A stretch of DNA of 43,798 nt. Origin: Pseudomonas mandelii (GTDB lineage Bacteria > Pseudomonadota > Gammaproteobacteria > Pseudomonadales > Pseudomonadaceae). The notes below the pieces were generated by a model that searched no databases, was not told where the DNA came from, and was given only the letters and a program-made list of their open reading frames with translations. The stretch lies in assembly GCF_006438925.1 (NCBI RefSeq), contig NZ_RCZA01000024.1:358-44155 (forward strand). The letters run 5' to 3'. Positions 24,848 to 33,757 of the stretch are shown one piece after another. The position numbers and the translations under genes are program-made. Each line of letters opens with the position of its first letter. Positions within the stretch are counted from its first letter, which is position 1.

Positions 24848-25831
24848 ATGAAACATTCTCTGGTTTGCGCGCTGGGGCTCGCGGCCGCGCTGGCGTCCGG
24901 CATTTCCTCGGCTCAGGCACCGGCGCAAGTCGGCACACAAGTGCCGGGTTATTACCGGTTGGCGGTGGGCGATTACGAGGTAACGGCGTTGTTCGATGGC
25001 TACAACGATCTGTCGCCCAAACTGCTCAAAGGCCTGACCCAAAGTCAGATCCGCGCGCTGCTGGCTCGCCGTTCGATTGAAACGCCGGGCGTACAAACCG
25101 CGTTCAACGCCTTTCTGATCAACACTGGCAAGCAATTGATCCTCGTCGATACCGGTGCCGGCCAGTGCATTGGTGCTACAGCCGGGATGCTGTCAGACAA
25201 TATGAAAGCCGCCGGTTATGAGCCTGCGCAGGTCGATACGATTTTGTTGACCCACCTGCATCTGGACCATGTCTGCGGACTGGTCGACGGACAGCAGAAA
25301 CCGATTTTCGCCAACGCCACTGTTTACGCGGCAAAGGCAGAAGCCGATTACTGGCTTGATCCTCAGGCCCTCGCCACGGCGCCGGAGGGTGCCAAGCCGT
25401 ATTTCAAAATCGCCCAGGACTCGACCGCGCCCTACGTCGCGGCGGGTCGCTTCAAGACGTTCGGTGCCGGTCAGTCGCCCGTACCGGGTGTAGAGGCGGT
25501 TCTCGAGACTGGCCACACGCCGGGCAGCACCACGTACCGCTTTACCTCGCAGGGTCAGAGCATTCTGTTCATGGGTGATCTGGTGCATAACCTCGCGGTG
25601 CAGTTCGAGCACCCTGAAGTGTCGATCGGCTTTGACGTCAACAGTCAGCAAGCGATCAAGAGCCGCGCCAGGGTTTTCAGTGATGCAGCGGCGAGCAAAA
25701 CCTGGGTAACAGCGGCGCATTTGCCGTTTCCGGGCATCGGCCATATCGCGGCAGAGGGCAAGCATTTCCAATGGATACCGGTGGAGTACGGTCCTTACAA
25801 ACGTGCGGCCAACGTACCGCTGATCGAGTAA
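24848..25831 (+). CDS. periplasmic metallo-beta-lactamase-fold hydrolase
   Basis: 327 aa with a signal peptide (residues ~1-22, ending SSAQA). The metal site is complete: THLHLDH with His136, His138, Asp140, His141, then His223 in GHTPGS, Asp244 in FMGDLVHN, and a late His in TAAHLPFPG. The GHTPGS motif places it with quorum-quenching-lactonase/hydrolase relatives rather than true beta-lactamases. The substrate is unknown. It is divergent from araC and 45 bp upstream of a LysR gene. Confidence 0.87.
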   Translation: MKHSLVCALGLAAALASGISSAQAPAQVGTQVPGYYRLAVGDYEVTALFDGYNDLSPKLLKGLTQSQIRALLARRSIETPGVQTAFNAFLINTGKQLILVDTGAGQCIGATAGMLSDNMKAAGYEPAQVDTILLTHLHLDHVCGLVDGQQKPIFANATVYAAKAEADYWLDPQALATAPEGAKPYFKIAQDSTAPYVAAGRFKTFGAGQSPVPGVEAVLETGHTPGSTTYRFTSQGQSILFMGDLVHNLAVQFEHPEVSIGFDVNSQQAIKSRARVFSDAAASKTWVTAAHLPFPGIGHIAAEGKHFQWIPVEYGPYKRAANVPLIE

Positions 25832-25876
25832 AGTCCGCCTCTAAGTGCCTGGCTGAACACACAAGGGAATCTGCCT

Positions 25877-26797
25877 GTGAACCGTAACGATCTGCGCCGC
25901 GTCGACATGAACCTGTTAGTGATTTTCGAAGCGTTGATGTTCGAAAAGAACCTCACCCGTGTTGCTGAAAAACTGTTCATGGGGCAGCCGGCGGTGAGTG
26001 CGGCGCTGGGACGGTTGCGGGATCTGTTCGACGATCCGCTGCTGTTGCGCAACGGCCGTGGAATGGAGCCGACAGGGCGGGCACTGGCAATTCTCAAGGA
26101 ACTGCAGCCGGCGATGGATGTGATTTCCGGGGCCGTGAGCCGAGCTAAAGAATTCGATCCCGCTACAAGCTGCGATGTGTTTCGCATTGGGCTGTCGGAC
26201 GACGCCGAGTTTGGCTTGTTTCCGCCATTGTTGAGCCAGCTCCGGGAGGAGGCACCAGGGATCATTGTGGTCGTGCGGCGGGCGAATTATCTGCTGATAC
26301 CGGCGTTGCTGGCGTCTGGGGAGATTTCGGTGGGAGTGAGTTACACCACGGATCTGCCGGCCAATGCCAAGCGCAAGACGTTGCGGGATATTCCGTGCAA
26401 GGTGCTGCGGGGTGACAAACGACCGGGGACGCTGTCGCTGGATGAATACTGTGAACGACCGCATGCGATGGTGTCGTTTTCGGGGGATTTGAGCGGCAAC
26501 ATTGATCTTGATCTCGCGAAGATCGGACGAAGTCGGCGAGTGGTGTTAGGCGTTCCGCAGTTCAGTGGGTTGCGGGCATTGCTGGCCGGGACCGAGATGA
26601 TCGCCACCGTGCCGGATTACGCCGCGTGTGCGTTGGTCGAGGGTTGTGCGTTGCGGGCCGAAGACCCGCCGTTTCCGATTGAAGCGGCGCAGCTTTCGAT
26701 GGCCTGGAGCGGGGTGCATGACAACGATCCGGCGGAACGGTGGTTGCGGTCGCGGATCAGTGAGTTCATGTCGAAGCCTTTGCCGATTTCGGCTTGA
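25877..26797 (+). CDS. LysR-family transcriptional regulator
   Basis: 306 aa with a GTG start at 25877, preceded by GGAA. The HTH is LTRVAEKLFMGQPAVSAALG, in the NodD/LinR-like subgroup that starts with DMNLLVIFEALM. The effector domain follows. It is downstream of and in the same direction as the metallo-beta-lactamase gene, so it may be cotranscribed with it. The target is unknown. Confidence 0.9.
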   Translation: MNRNDLRRVDMNLLVIFEALMFEKNLTRVAEKLFMGQPAVSAALGRLRDLFDDPLLLRNGRGMEPTGRALAILKELQPAMDVISGAVSRAKEFDPATSCDVFRIGLSDDAEFGLFPPLLSQLREEAPGIIVVVRRANYLLIPALLASGEISVGVSYTTDLPANAKRKTLRDIPCKVLRGDKRPGTLSLDEYCERPHAMVSFSGDLSGNIDLDLAKIGRSRRVVLGVPQFSGLRALLAGTEMIATVPDYAACALVEGCALRAEDPPFPIEAAQLSMAWSGVHDNDPAERWLRSRISEFMSKPLPISA

Positions 26798-26840
26798 CCG
26801 TGGCGGCCTCCGGGCCGACCACATTCCCGCCTGCCCGATT

Positions 26841-26960
26841 CCCTGTAGGAGCGAGGCTTGCCCGCGAAGGCGGCCTGACAGCCGACCTGTTTATATCCTG
26901 ATGTACCCCGTCCAACTGTGGGAGCGAGCCTGCTCGCGAAGGCGGCCTGGTAGCCGACCA
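26841..26960 (+). repeat. two REP elements in direct orientation
   Basis: 26841-26887 (TGTAGGAGCGAGGCTTGCCC variant) and 26916-26960 (GTGGGAGCGAGCCTGCTCGC) are ~45-bp direct copies, both continuing into GAAGGCGGCCTG and GCCGACC. Unlike the other REPs here they are not an inverted pair. They open the 758-bp gene-free block 26798-27555. Confidence 0.85.
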
Positions 26961-26984
26961 ATCTCTTTCAGGTGTACATATCCA

Positions 26985-27240
26985 TTCCTGCGGTAACGGC
27001 CACCTAGGGTTTCGCCCTTACGGCGAGTCCCTTTTTCAAACGCCAAAAAGGAACCAAAAGGCTTCGCCCCAGCGTCCGGCCCCTCGCCTGGGCTCGGCGT
27101 ACCCTCGCTCCGGCATTCATCTGGGGGCATCGCCTCCGGTTGGCTTCGCTTCAACCTCCTCTCGATGTGTTCGACTTCGTCGAACGGCGCTGCGCGCCTA
27201 CCCCCCCAGATGAACACCTCCACTCAGCCTCCCGACGGGG
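26985..27240 (-). repeat. dispersed Pseudomonas intergenic repeat (~250 bp)
   Basis: The block holding GGGTTTCGCCCTTACGGCGA, CAAAAAGGAACCAAAAGGCT and CCCCAGCGTCCGGCCCC resembles, from memory, a repeat found many times in Pseudomonas genomes. It is often mis-annotated as a small protein containing EGTPSPGEGPDAGAKP on the - strand. CCCCCAGATGAA and TTCATCTGGGGG form an internal inverted pair (near 27115 and 27202). No real gene is seen here. Confidence 0.6.
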
Positions 27241-27321
27241 CGGGTGGATCAAGATCAAGTGCTGCAGGCGAGCTAACGCTCGGCCTGTTGAGTGGTGAGG
27301 GGCGAAAGACGTGCGCCGATT

Positions 27322-27418
27322 CCCTGTGGGAGCGAGCCTGCTCGCGATAGCGGTGGGTCAGGCAATATCAATGCTCAATGACACATCGCCTTCGCGAGCA
27401 GGCTCGCTCCCACAAGGG
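27322..27418. repeat. inverted REP pair (REPIN)
   Basis: Arms with core GTGGGAGCGAGCCTGCTCGC on the left (from 27322) and its complement ending at 27418. The ends differ slightly (GATAG versus GAAGG). It closes the repeat block before doxX. Confidence 0.88.
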
Positions 27419-27555
27419 ATCTGCGGTGGATCGTACCGCTGGGCTCATCCACAAAAAGAGCACGTACATCCAATTTTTCCCTTCCCCACAGCGGCACTAT
27501 CGAATGACGTTCCGGCACATCGCTGCCGGTGGTTTTTCATTAGTGCAGGTAGCCC

Positions 27556-27972
27556 ATGAATGCTTCGCGATGGGATGAACGAGCCCAGGATGTCGGGCTG
27601 TTTTTTTTGCGGGTCAGCGGTGGTTTGTTTCTGCTGTGGGTGCATGGTTTGCCGAAACTGCTTAACTACAACGCTCAACTGCAAGTCATCGAAGACCCGT
27701 TTCACTTGGGCGCGAACGTCACGCTGATGCTGGCGATTTTTGCCGAGGTGCTGTGTCCGCTGCTGATCATCGCCGGGGTGCTGGTGCGTCTGGCGTGTCT
27801 GCCGATTTTGGCGGTGTTGCTGATCGCGCTGCTGGTGGTGCATGCGCAATGGAGCCTCGATGAAGGGCAGTTCGGTTGGCTGCTGTTGATTCTGTTCACC
27901 AGCCTTCTTATCGCCGGGCCGGGACGGCTGGCGCTCAATGTCCGTTTCCCTGGAGCTTTGCGTTATGCCTGA
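27556..27972 (+). CDS. DoxX-family membrane protein
   Basis: 138 aa with four hydrophobic helices (about 13-34, 50-70, 72-92, 104-122). The sequence VGLFFLRVSGGLFLLWVHGLPKL is the DoxX entry helix. The role of these inner-membrane proteins is unclear; some link to redox or thiosulphate:quinone systems. The stop overlaps the next start by 8 bp (ATGCCTGA), so it is the head of a tightly packed operon. Confidence 0.85.
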   Translation: MNASRWDERAQDVGLFFLRVSGGLFLLWVHGLPKLLNYNAQLQVIEDPFHLGANVTLMLAIFAEVLCPLLIIAGVLVRLACLPILAVLLIALLVVHAQWSLDEGQFGWLLLILFTSLLIAGPGRLALNVRFPGALRYA

Positions 27973-28555
27973 ATCCAATCGTTTCGAGGAAGTCGTGACC
28001 CTGGTCATCAAGCACAGAATCAAGGCGGGTTTTGAAGCGCCCTATGAAGCCTGGTTGCGCAACATTGTCAGCATTGCCGGGCAGCAGGAAGGGCACTTGG
28101 GCGTCGATGTGATTCGCGGCAAGAGCGCCGGCCTTGACCTGTACACCTGCGTGCTGCGCTTTTGCTCCACCGAATCGATGCAACGCTGGCTCGATTCACC
28201 GCAACGGCTGGAACTGGTCAACGAAGCCACACCGATGCTCGCTGACGGCGACCAGACCGAGGTCAATCCGGTCAACGAATTCTGGTTCGCGCCGCAAGCC
28301 GACGCCGCTTCGCCGCCACCGCCGCGCTGGAAGCAGGCCGTGGTGACGTTGTTGGTGATTTTGCCGCACACCTTGCTGGTGCCGCTGATCTGGGGCCCGT
28401 TGCTGCAGCTCAATACCTTCCTGTCCAATTACGTGGTCGCGACGTTCCTGATCACGCTAACCATCGTCGTTTCGGTGGTGTACCTGTTCATGCCGATGGC
28501 GACGCGCTTGTTCGCGCCCTGGCTGTCCTCTTCCACTCAGCCCAAGGAAACGTGA
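27965..28555 (+). CDS. antibiotic-biosynthesis-monooxygenase (ABM) domain protein with two TM helices
   Basis: 196 aa from the ATG at 27965, inside the end of doxX. Residues ~8-100 look like an ABM/dimeric alpha-beta barrel (EAPYEAWLRNIVSIAGQQEG). Residues ~125-185 contain two membrane helices and a short cytoplasmic tail. This resembles the YgiN-fold-plus-membrane proteins often found near DoxX. No catalytic assignment is possible. The stop overlaps the amidohydrolase ATG (ATGA). Confidence 0.82.
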   Translation: MPESNRFEEVVTLVIKHRIKAGFEAPYEAWLRNIVSIAGQQEGHLGVDVIRGKSAGLDLYTCVLRFCSTESMQRWLDSPQRLELVNEATPMLADGDQTEVNPVNEFWFAPQADAASPPPPRWKQAVVTLLVILPHTLLVPLIWGPLLQLNTFLSNYVVATFLITLTIVVSVVYLFMPMATRLFAPWLSSSTQPKET

Positions 28556-30393
28556 TGAACGCCGATCTGATTTTGTTCAATGGTCAATTTCATACGGTTG
28601 ACCGTGAAAACCCACGCGCCAGCGCCGTAGCGATCAGCAATGGACGCTTCGTCGCGGTCGGCACCGACGCCGAAGCCATGGCCCTGCGCGGTTCGGGTAC
28701 GCAGGTCATCGATCTCAAGGGTCGCTGCGTCATTCCCGGCCTCAACGACTCGCACTTGCACCTGATCCGTGGCGGTTTGAACTACAACCTCGAACTGCGC
28801 TGGGAAGGGGTGCCGTCGCTGGCCGATGCCCTACGCATGCTCAAGGATCAGGCCGACCGCACGCCGACGCCGCAATGGGTGCGCGTGGTCGGTGGCTGGA
28901 ACGAATTCCAGTTCGCTGAAAAGCGCATGCCGACCCTCGAAGAGCTCAATCAGGCCGCGCCGGATACGCCGGTATTTGTCCTGCATTTGTACGACCGCGC
29001 TTTGCTTAACCGTGCCGCGTTGCGCGTGGCCGGTTACACCCGCAACACGCCGAACCCGCCGGGTGGCGAGATTGTGCGCGATGCCAACGGTGAACCGACC
29101 GGCATGCTGGTCGCACGGCCCAACGCGATGATTCTGTACTCGACGCTGGCGAAGGGGCCGAAGTTGCCGCTGGAATATCAGGTCAACTCGACCCGCCAAT
29201 TCATGCGCGAGCTCAACCGTCTCGGCCTGACCAGCGCCATCGATGCCGGCGGCGGTTTCCAGAATTATCCGGACGATTATCAGGTGATCGAGCAGTTGGC
29301 CAAGGACCAGCAGTTGACCGTTCGCATCGCCTACAACCTGTTCACCCAGAAGCCGAAAGAAGAACTGACCGACTTCAAGAACTGGACCAGCAGCGTGACC
29401 CTGCATCAGGGTGACGACTATCTGCGGCACAACGGCGCCGGGGAAATGCTGGTGTTCTCGGCGGCGGATTTCGAGGACTTCCTCGAGCCGCGTCCGGACC
29501 TGCCGCAAACCATGGAAGACGAGCTGGAGCCGGTGGTGCGCCACTTGGTCGAGCAGCGCTGGCCGTTCCGTTTGCACGCCACGTACAACGAATCCATCAG
29601 CCGCATGCTCGACGTGTTCGAGAAGGTTAACCGCGACATTCCGTTCAACGGTTTGCCATGGTTTTTCGACCACGCCGAAACCATTACACCGCAGAACATT
29701 GAGCGGGTGAGGGCGCTGGGTGGCGGTATCGCGATTCAGGATCGCATGGCGTTTCAAGGCGAATATTTCGTCGAGCGTTACGGCGCCAAAGCCGCCGAAG
29801 CGACCCCGCCGATCAAACGCATGCTGGCCGAAGGTGTACCGGTCGGCGCCGGCACCGATGCCACGCGAGTGTCCAGCTACAACCCCTGGACTTCGCTGTA
29901 CTGGATGGTCAGCGGCCGCACGGTCGGTGGCCTGGAACTGCATGCCGAGGGCTTGTCTCGTCAAACCGCACTGGAGCTGTTCACCCACGGTAGCGCCTGG
30001 TTCTCTTCCGAGCAGGGCAAGAAAGGCATGATCAAGGTCGGCCAACTGGCTGACGTCGCGGCCTTGAGCGCGGATTTTTTCAGCGTCGACGAAGAAGCGA
30101 TCAAGTGGATCGAGTCGGTGTTGACCGTGGTCGGCGGCAAGGTGGTGTACGCCGCCGGTGACTTCGAAAAACTCGGACCGGCCAGCGTACCGGTGCTGCC
30201 GGACTGGTCGCCGGTGGTGAAAGTGCCGGGGCACTGGCGTCCGACTTCGCCGATGCAAGCGCAGGTTCACCATTGCAGCGGGCCGTGCGGCGTGCATTCC
30301 CATAGCCATGAAAAGGCGCGCTTGTCGAATGCGCCGGTCAGTGATTTCGCGGGTTTCTGGGGCGCGTTCGGCTGCTCGTGCTTCGCGTTCTGA
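28555..30393 (+). CDS. YtcJ-like amidohydrolase (Amidohydro_3)
   Basis: 612 aa. Metal motifs of the amidohydrolase superfamily are visible: DSHLHL near residue 64, HATYNES and FDHAE in the middle, and GTDATRVSSYNPW near 434. The C-terminus ends in an unusual Cys/His-rich tail (HHCSGPCGVHSHSHE, then GCSCFAF) beyond the usual YtcJ end. No signal peptide. AAGGA lies upstream of the start. It overlaps the ABM gene (ATGA). The likely substrate is an exocyclic or cyclic amide/imide, but it is not known. A GC hairpin (30407-30429) follows. Confidence 0.9.
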   Translation: MNADLILFNGQFHTVDRENPRASAVAISNGRFVAVGTDAEAMALRGSGTQVIDLKGRCVIPGLNDSHLHLIRGGLNYNLELRWEGVPSLADALRMLKDQADRTPTPQWVRVVGGWNEFQFAEKRMPTLEELNQAAPDTPVFVLHLYDRALLNRAALRVAGYTRNTPNPPGGEIVRDANGEPTGMLVARPNAMILYSTLAKGPKLPLEYQVNSTRQFMRELNRLGLTSAIDAGGGFQNYPDDYQVIEQLAKDQQLTVRIAYNLFTQKPKEELTDFKNWTSSVTLHQGDDYLRHNGAGEMLVFSAADFEDFLEPRPDLPQTMEDELEPVVRHLVEQRWPFRLHATYNESISRMLDVFEKVNRDIPFNGLPWFFDHAETITPQNIERVRALGGGIAIQDRMAFQGEYFVERYGAKAAEATPPIKRMLAEGVPVGAGTDATRVSSYNPWTSLYWMVSGRTVGGLELHAEGLSRQTALELFTHGSAWFSSEQGKKGMIKVGQLADVAALSADFFSVDEEAIKWIESVLTVVGGKVVYAAGDFEKLGPASVPVLPDWSPVVKVPGHWRPTSPMQAQVHHCSGPCGVHSHSHEKARLSNAPVSDFAGFWGAFGCSCFAF

Positions 30394-30406
30394 CGATCAC
30401 AAAAAA

Positions 30407-30429
30407 GCGCCGACCCTGCGCGTCGGCGC
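30407..30429. other. GC-rich hairpin between amidohydrolase and ycaC
   Basis: GCGCCGAC (30407-30414) and GTCGGCGC (30422-30429) with a 7-nt loop. The adjoining A6 run is on the left, so it would be a proper terminator only for the - strand, where no gene is seen. On the + strand it may attenuate or protect the transcript. Confidence 0.6.
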
Positions 30430-30462
30430 CGTATGTAATACCCATCCACCGAGGAGTTTCAC

Positions 30463-31089
30463 ATGAGCAACGTTCCGTACAAACGCCTGAACAAAGATGA
30501 CGCCGTTGTCCTGTTGGTTGACCACCAGACGGGCCTGATCTCGCTGGTTCAGGATTTCTCGCCGAACGAATTCAAGAACAACGTACTGGCCCTGGGCGAT
30601 GTGGCCAAGTTCTTCAAGCTGCCGACCATCCTGACCACCAGCTTCGAAAACGGCCCGAACGGCCCGATGGTTCCCGAGTTGAAAGAGCAGTTCCCGGACG
30701 CGCCGTACATCCCGCGTCCAGGCCAGATCAACGCCTGGGACAACGAAGATTTCGTCAAGGCCGTTAAAGCTACTGGCCGCAAGCAACTGATCATCGCCGG
30801 TGTTGTCACCGACGTTTGCGTGACGTTCCCGACGCTGTCGGCGCTGGCTGAAGGGTTTGAAGTGTTCGTCGTGACCGACGCTTCGGGTACCTTCAACGAA
30901 ACCGTGCAACAAGCGGCCTGGGCGCGCATGGCGGCGGCCGGTGCTCAACTGGTGAACTGGTTCTCGGTGGCCTGCGAGCTGCAGGGCGACTGGCGCAACG
31001 ATATGGAAGGCCTGGCGAACCTGCTGTCGCCGCGCATTCCGAACTACCGCAATTTGATGAACAGCTACTCGGTGCTGACTTCGAAGTAA
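30463..31089 (+). CDS. ycaC: YcaC-type isochorismatase-like hydrolase
   Basis: 208 aa, the usual length of YcaC. The cysteine-hydrolase triad residues are Asp20 (LLVDHQTG) and Cys119 (VTDVCVT), with the catalytic Lys probably near residue 74-102. It is a cytoplasmic homo-oligomer by family knowledge; the true substrate is unknown. A strong GAGG site precedes the ATG. It is 69 bp after the amidohydrolase and ends at a good terminator, so it is probably the last gene of the doxX cluster or has its own promoter. Confidence 0.93.
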   Translation: MSNVPYKRLNKDDAVVLLVDHQTGLISLVQDFSPNEFKNNVLALGDVAKFFKLPTILTTSFENGPNGPMVPELKEQFPDAPYIPRPGQINAWDNEDFVKAVKATGRKQLIIAGVVTDVCVTFPTLSALAEGFEVFVVTDASGTFNETVQQAAWARMAAAGAQLVNWFSVACELQGDWRNDMEGLANLLSPRIPNYRNLMNSYSVLTSK

Positions 31090-31104
31090 GTTTGCAATCA
31101 CACA

Positions 31105-31137
31105 GAAAAATGCCCGCGAATGTGCGGGCATTTTTTT
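31105..31137. terminator. bidirectional intrinsic terminator
   Basis: AAAAATGCCCGC / GCGGGCATTTTTTT with a short loop. The T-tract on the + strand serves ycaC, and the A-run gives a T-tract for the convergent mechanosensitive-channel gene. Confidence 0.93.
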
Positions 31138-31179
31138 GGCTGGTGAATGAGCTTTTTGCTAGCTGGACCGTGTGCCCCG

Positions 31180-32616
31180 TTACACCGGTTGGCGTTTCTG
31201 CAGCCAACTCAGGAATCCGCTTTTCCTGATCGGCACCGGTGTGGTCATCAACGCCAACCGACTGTTCTGCTGCCTGACCGCTTGCAGCTTGTTCAACGCC
31301 TGACCCACTTCGACGCGTTGCTCCATGCAATCACGGGTCAGGGATTTGTCGATCCGGTAAATGATGCACGAGGTCAAGGTGGTGAAGGTCGCCTGCGAGG
31401 GTGTATCGGTGAGAATGCTTTGCTCGCCCATGACTTCACTCGGCCCCATACGCCCGGCTTCGGTTTGCCCTGTGCCATTGGGTACGGTGGCGCTGACCAC
31501 CCCGGTGGCGATCACCATCAAGCTGTCCGGCACGTCGCCCAATTCCAGCACCACCTGACCTGCCGCGTACTGCTGCGGGACCATCGACTGGGCGATTTGA
31601 TCACGCTCATCTTCGCTCAAGGAACGGAAGATTTTCACTTCATCCAGCAACGCCCGTGCGCGGGTCGTTGGTTCAATCACGCCATCGAGCTGCCGGGAAA
31701 TACCCGCCGCTTCGAGGTGCCGATGCACCAGGTCGAACAGTTGATTGCGCACTTCGCTTTTTTTACCCAGCTCGGCGATAAACCCGCTGGCTACGTATTC
31801 GGACATGGTTTCGCCAGACGCTTTCAGCACTGCTTTCGGTGCGGGGTTGAGCAGCAAACTGCTGCTGCCCTGAAGCGTGCGGTCCAGTGCATCCAGCACC
31901 CGACGCGGGCGAATGTGGTTAGGCACCTGAATGCTGATCGACACGCCGTGCATGTTGTTGGGCCGACTGAGGTTGACGATTTTTGCCTTGGCCGCCACCG
32001 AGTTCGGCACCACCGCGGTACTGCCGGCACTGGTCAGCAGGTGGGTAGCGCGCCAGTCGATGTCGAGCACTTTGCCCTCGACGCCGTCGATCATGATCCA
32101 GTCATCCACCTGATACGGCTTGGTGGTGTTGAGCACGATCCCGGAAAACACGTCGCTCAAGGTACTTTGCAACGCCAGGCCAACGACGATTGCCACGACG
32201 CCGGAAGTCGCCAGCAAACCTTTCACCGGCAGCTCCAGTACATAACCGGCCGCCGCGACGATGGCGATCAGAAACACCAGTGCGCCGATGACATCCTGCA
32301 GCAACCGACCGCTGTGACCGATGCGGCGCATCAGCACCAGACCGATGACTTCGGTGAGCACCCGTGCGGCGTACAGCCACCAGAGAATCCCCAGTGCCGT
32401 GGCGCCCGATTGCGCTACGCGATCCTCGGTGAACAGTGGCGCCTGTAACGGGCTCACACCGGCATTGATCACGAGTGCGCTGAACATGATGAACAGCGTC
32501 AGGCGCACACCGACCCGCGTGATGCGATGCTTGAACGGCGCGAGGTGCCAGAGCACTGCGTCGATCAACAGCAGCAGGGCACTCCACGACAGCAGATGGG
32601 CAAGGAAAAAGGACAT
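31180..32616 (-). CDS. MscS-family channel with C-terminal cyclic-nucleotide-binding domain
   Basis: 478 aa from the ATG at 32616 (GGAG 8 nt before); an in-frame extension to 32670 has no ribosome site. Membrane helices fill residues ~5-150. The MscS pore/beta domain follows (VVAIVVGLALQSTLSDVFSG, then KPYQVDDWIMIDGVEGKVLDI). From ~340 comes a Crp-like cNMP-binding domain (SLSEDERDQIAQ, MGPSEVMGEQSILT). This matches the bCNG-type branch of MscS, in which nucleotide binding may gate the channel. It ends at a bidirectional terminator. Confidence 0.9.
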   Translation of the reverse strand: MSFFLAHLLSWSALLLLIDAVLWHLAPFKHRITRVGVRLTLFIMFSALVINAGVSPLQAPLFTEDRVAQSGATALGILWWLYAARVLTEVIGLVLMRRIGHSGRLLQDVIGALVFLIAIVAAAGYVLELPVKGLLATSGVVAIVVGLALQSTLSDVFSGIVLNTTKPYQVDDWIMIDGVEGKVLDIDWRATHLLTSAGSTAVVPNSVAAKAKIVNLSRPNNMHGVSISIQVPNHIRPRRVLDALDRTLQGSSSLLLNPAPKAVLKASGETMSEYVASGFIAELGKKSEVRNQLFDLVHRHLEAAGISRQLDGVIEPTTRARALLDEVKIFRSLSEDERDQIAQSMVPQQYAAGQVVLELGDVPDSLMVIATGVVSATVPNGTGQTEAGRMGPSEVMGEQSILTDTPSQATFTTLTSCIIYRIDKSLTRDCMEQRVEVGQALNKLQAVRQQNSRLALMTTPVPIRKSGFLSWLQKRQPV

Positions 32617-32694
32617 GGGGACACTCCGGCTAAAGATTGCTTTCGATTCGCGTAGCCGCCTCGCCCACATTGCTGTGTGGCGAGGCGAGGGAAC

Positions 32695-33714
32695 TCAGTT
32701 CAGATGCGTCTTGAGTTCCAGTGCCGCCTGGCGAACCGCCGCTTTCACTTGCGGAATCTGGCTCAGCGGATTGAGCAGGCCGAAGTCGTGAATCATGCCG
32801 TTGTAGCGCACGGCCGTGACCGGGACACCGGCCGCGTCGAGGTGGCGGGCATAGGCTTCGCCTTCGTCACGCAACACGTCGAACTCGGCGGTTTGTACCA
32901 GGGCCGCAGGCAAGCCTTTGAGCTGTTCGGCGCTGGCTTGCAACGGCGAGGCATGGATCTGAATACGTTCGGCTTTGTCGGTGGTGTAGCTGTCCCAGAA
33001 CCAGTTCATCATGCCCTTGGTCAGGAAGTGGCCTTCAGCAAATTGCTGGTACGACCCGGTGTCGAACTGTGCGTTGGTCACTGGCCACATCAACAGCTGG
33101 AAGCGCAGGGCCGGAGTTTTCTGCTCCTTGGCGATCAAGGCCACGACCGCCGCCATGTTGCCGCCGACGCTGTTGCCGGCCACGGCCAGGCGTTTGCCAT
33201 CGACGCCGATGTCCTTGCCATGCTCTGCCACCCAACGGGTCGCGGCGTAGGCCTGGTTGATCGCGGTCGGGTAGTGCGCTTCCGGCGACGGTGTGTAATC
33301 GACATACACCGCGACAGCACCGGAGCCGATCACCAGGTCGTGGATCAGACGCTGGTGAGTCGGGTAATCGCCCAACACCCAGCCACCACCGTGGAAGAAC
33401 ATAAACACCGGCAATTCACCTTTGACCTTAACTGGCCGCACGATTTTCAGGTTGATGGTTTGCCCATCGACTTTGATCGTACGGTCGCTGACGTCCACAC
33501 CCGACAGATCAACCTTCACCGAATTTTGCGCGCCGGTCAGTACCGCACGGGCATCTGCAGGGCTCAGTTGCTCAAGCGGCTTGCCACCGCCGGCAGCGAG
33601 CGCGTCGAGGAAGGCTTGCGTGTTGTGTTCGACGCCCGGGCTGCCGGCGGCAAAGGCGTTGCCTACGGCGAGGGCGAGGAGGGAAGCGGTCAGGGATTTT
33701 TTGACGATGTTCAT
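32695..33714 (-). CDS. secreted HSL-family (GDXG) esterase/lipase
   Basis: 339 aa with a signal peptide (residues 1-22, cleavage near NAFA-A). The HSL-family oxyanion motif HGGGW is at 108-112, nucleophile Ser182 is in GNSVGG, acid Asp279 in EFDVLRDEG, and His309 in MIHDF. It is probably a periplasmic or secreted carboxylesterase; the acyl chain is unknown. It is divergent from a LysR gene, the likely regulator. Confidence 0.9.
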   Translation of the reverse strand: MNIVKKSLTASLLALAVGNAFAAGSPGVEHNTQAFLDALAAGGGKPLEQLSPADARAVLTGAQNSVKVDLSGVDVSDRTIKVDGQTINLKIVRPVKVKGELPVFMFFHGGGWVLGDYPTHQRLIHDLVIGSGAVAVYVDYTPSPEAHYPTAINQAYAATRWVAEHGKDIGVDGKRLAVAGNSVGGNMAAVVALIAKEQKTPALRFQLLMWPVTNAQFDTGSYQQFAEGHFLTKGMMNWFWDSYTTDKAERIQIHASPLQASAEQLKGLPAALVQTAEFDVLRDEGEAYARHLDAAGVPVTAVRYNGMIHDFGLLNPLSQIPQVKAAVRQAALELKTHLN

Positions 33715-33757
33715 GGGATAAATCCTTTTTAATTAGACGTTGATTACCTAAGGTTCA

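Noticed and set aside
26891..27223. 110-codon - strand frame in the repeat block
   Set aside because: It is the translated form of a dispersed intergenic repeat plus REP sequence, without ribosome site; not a gene.
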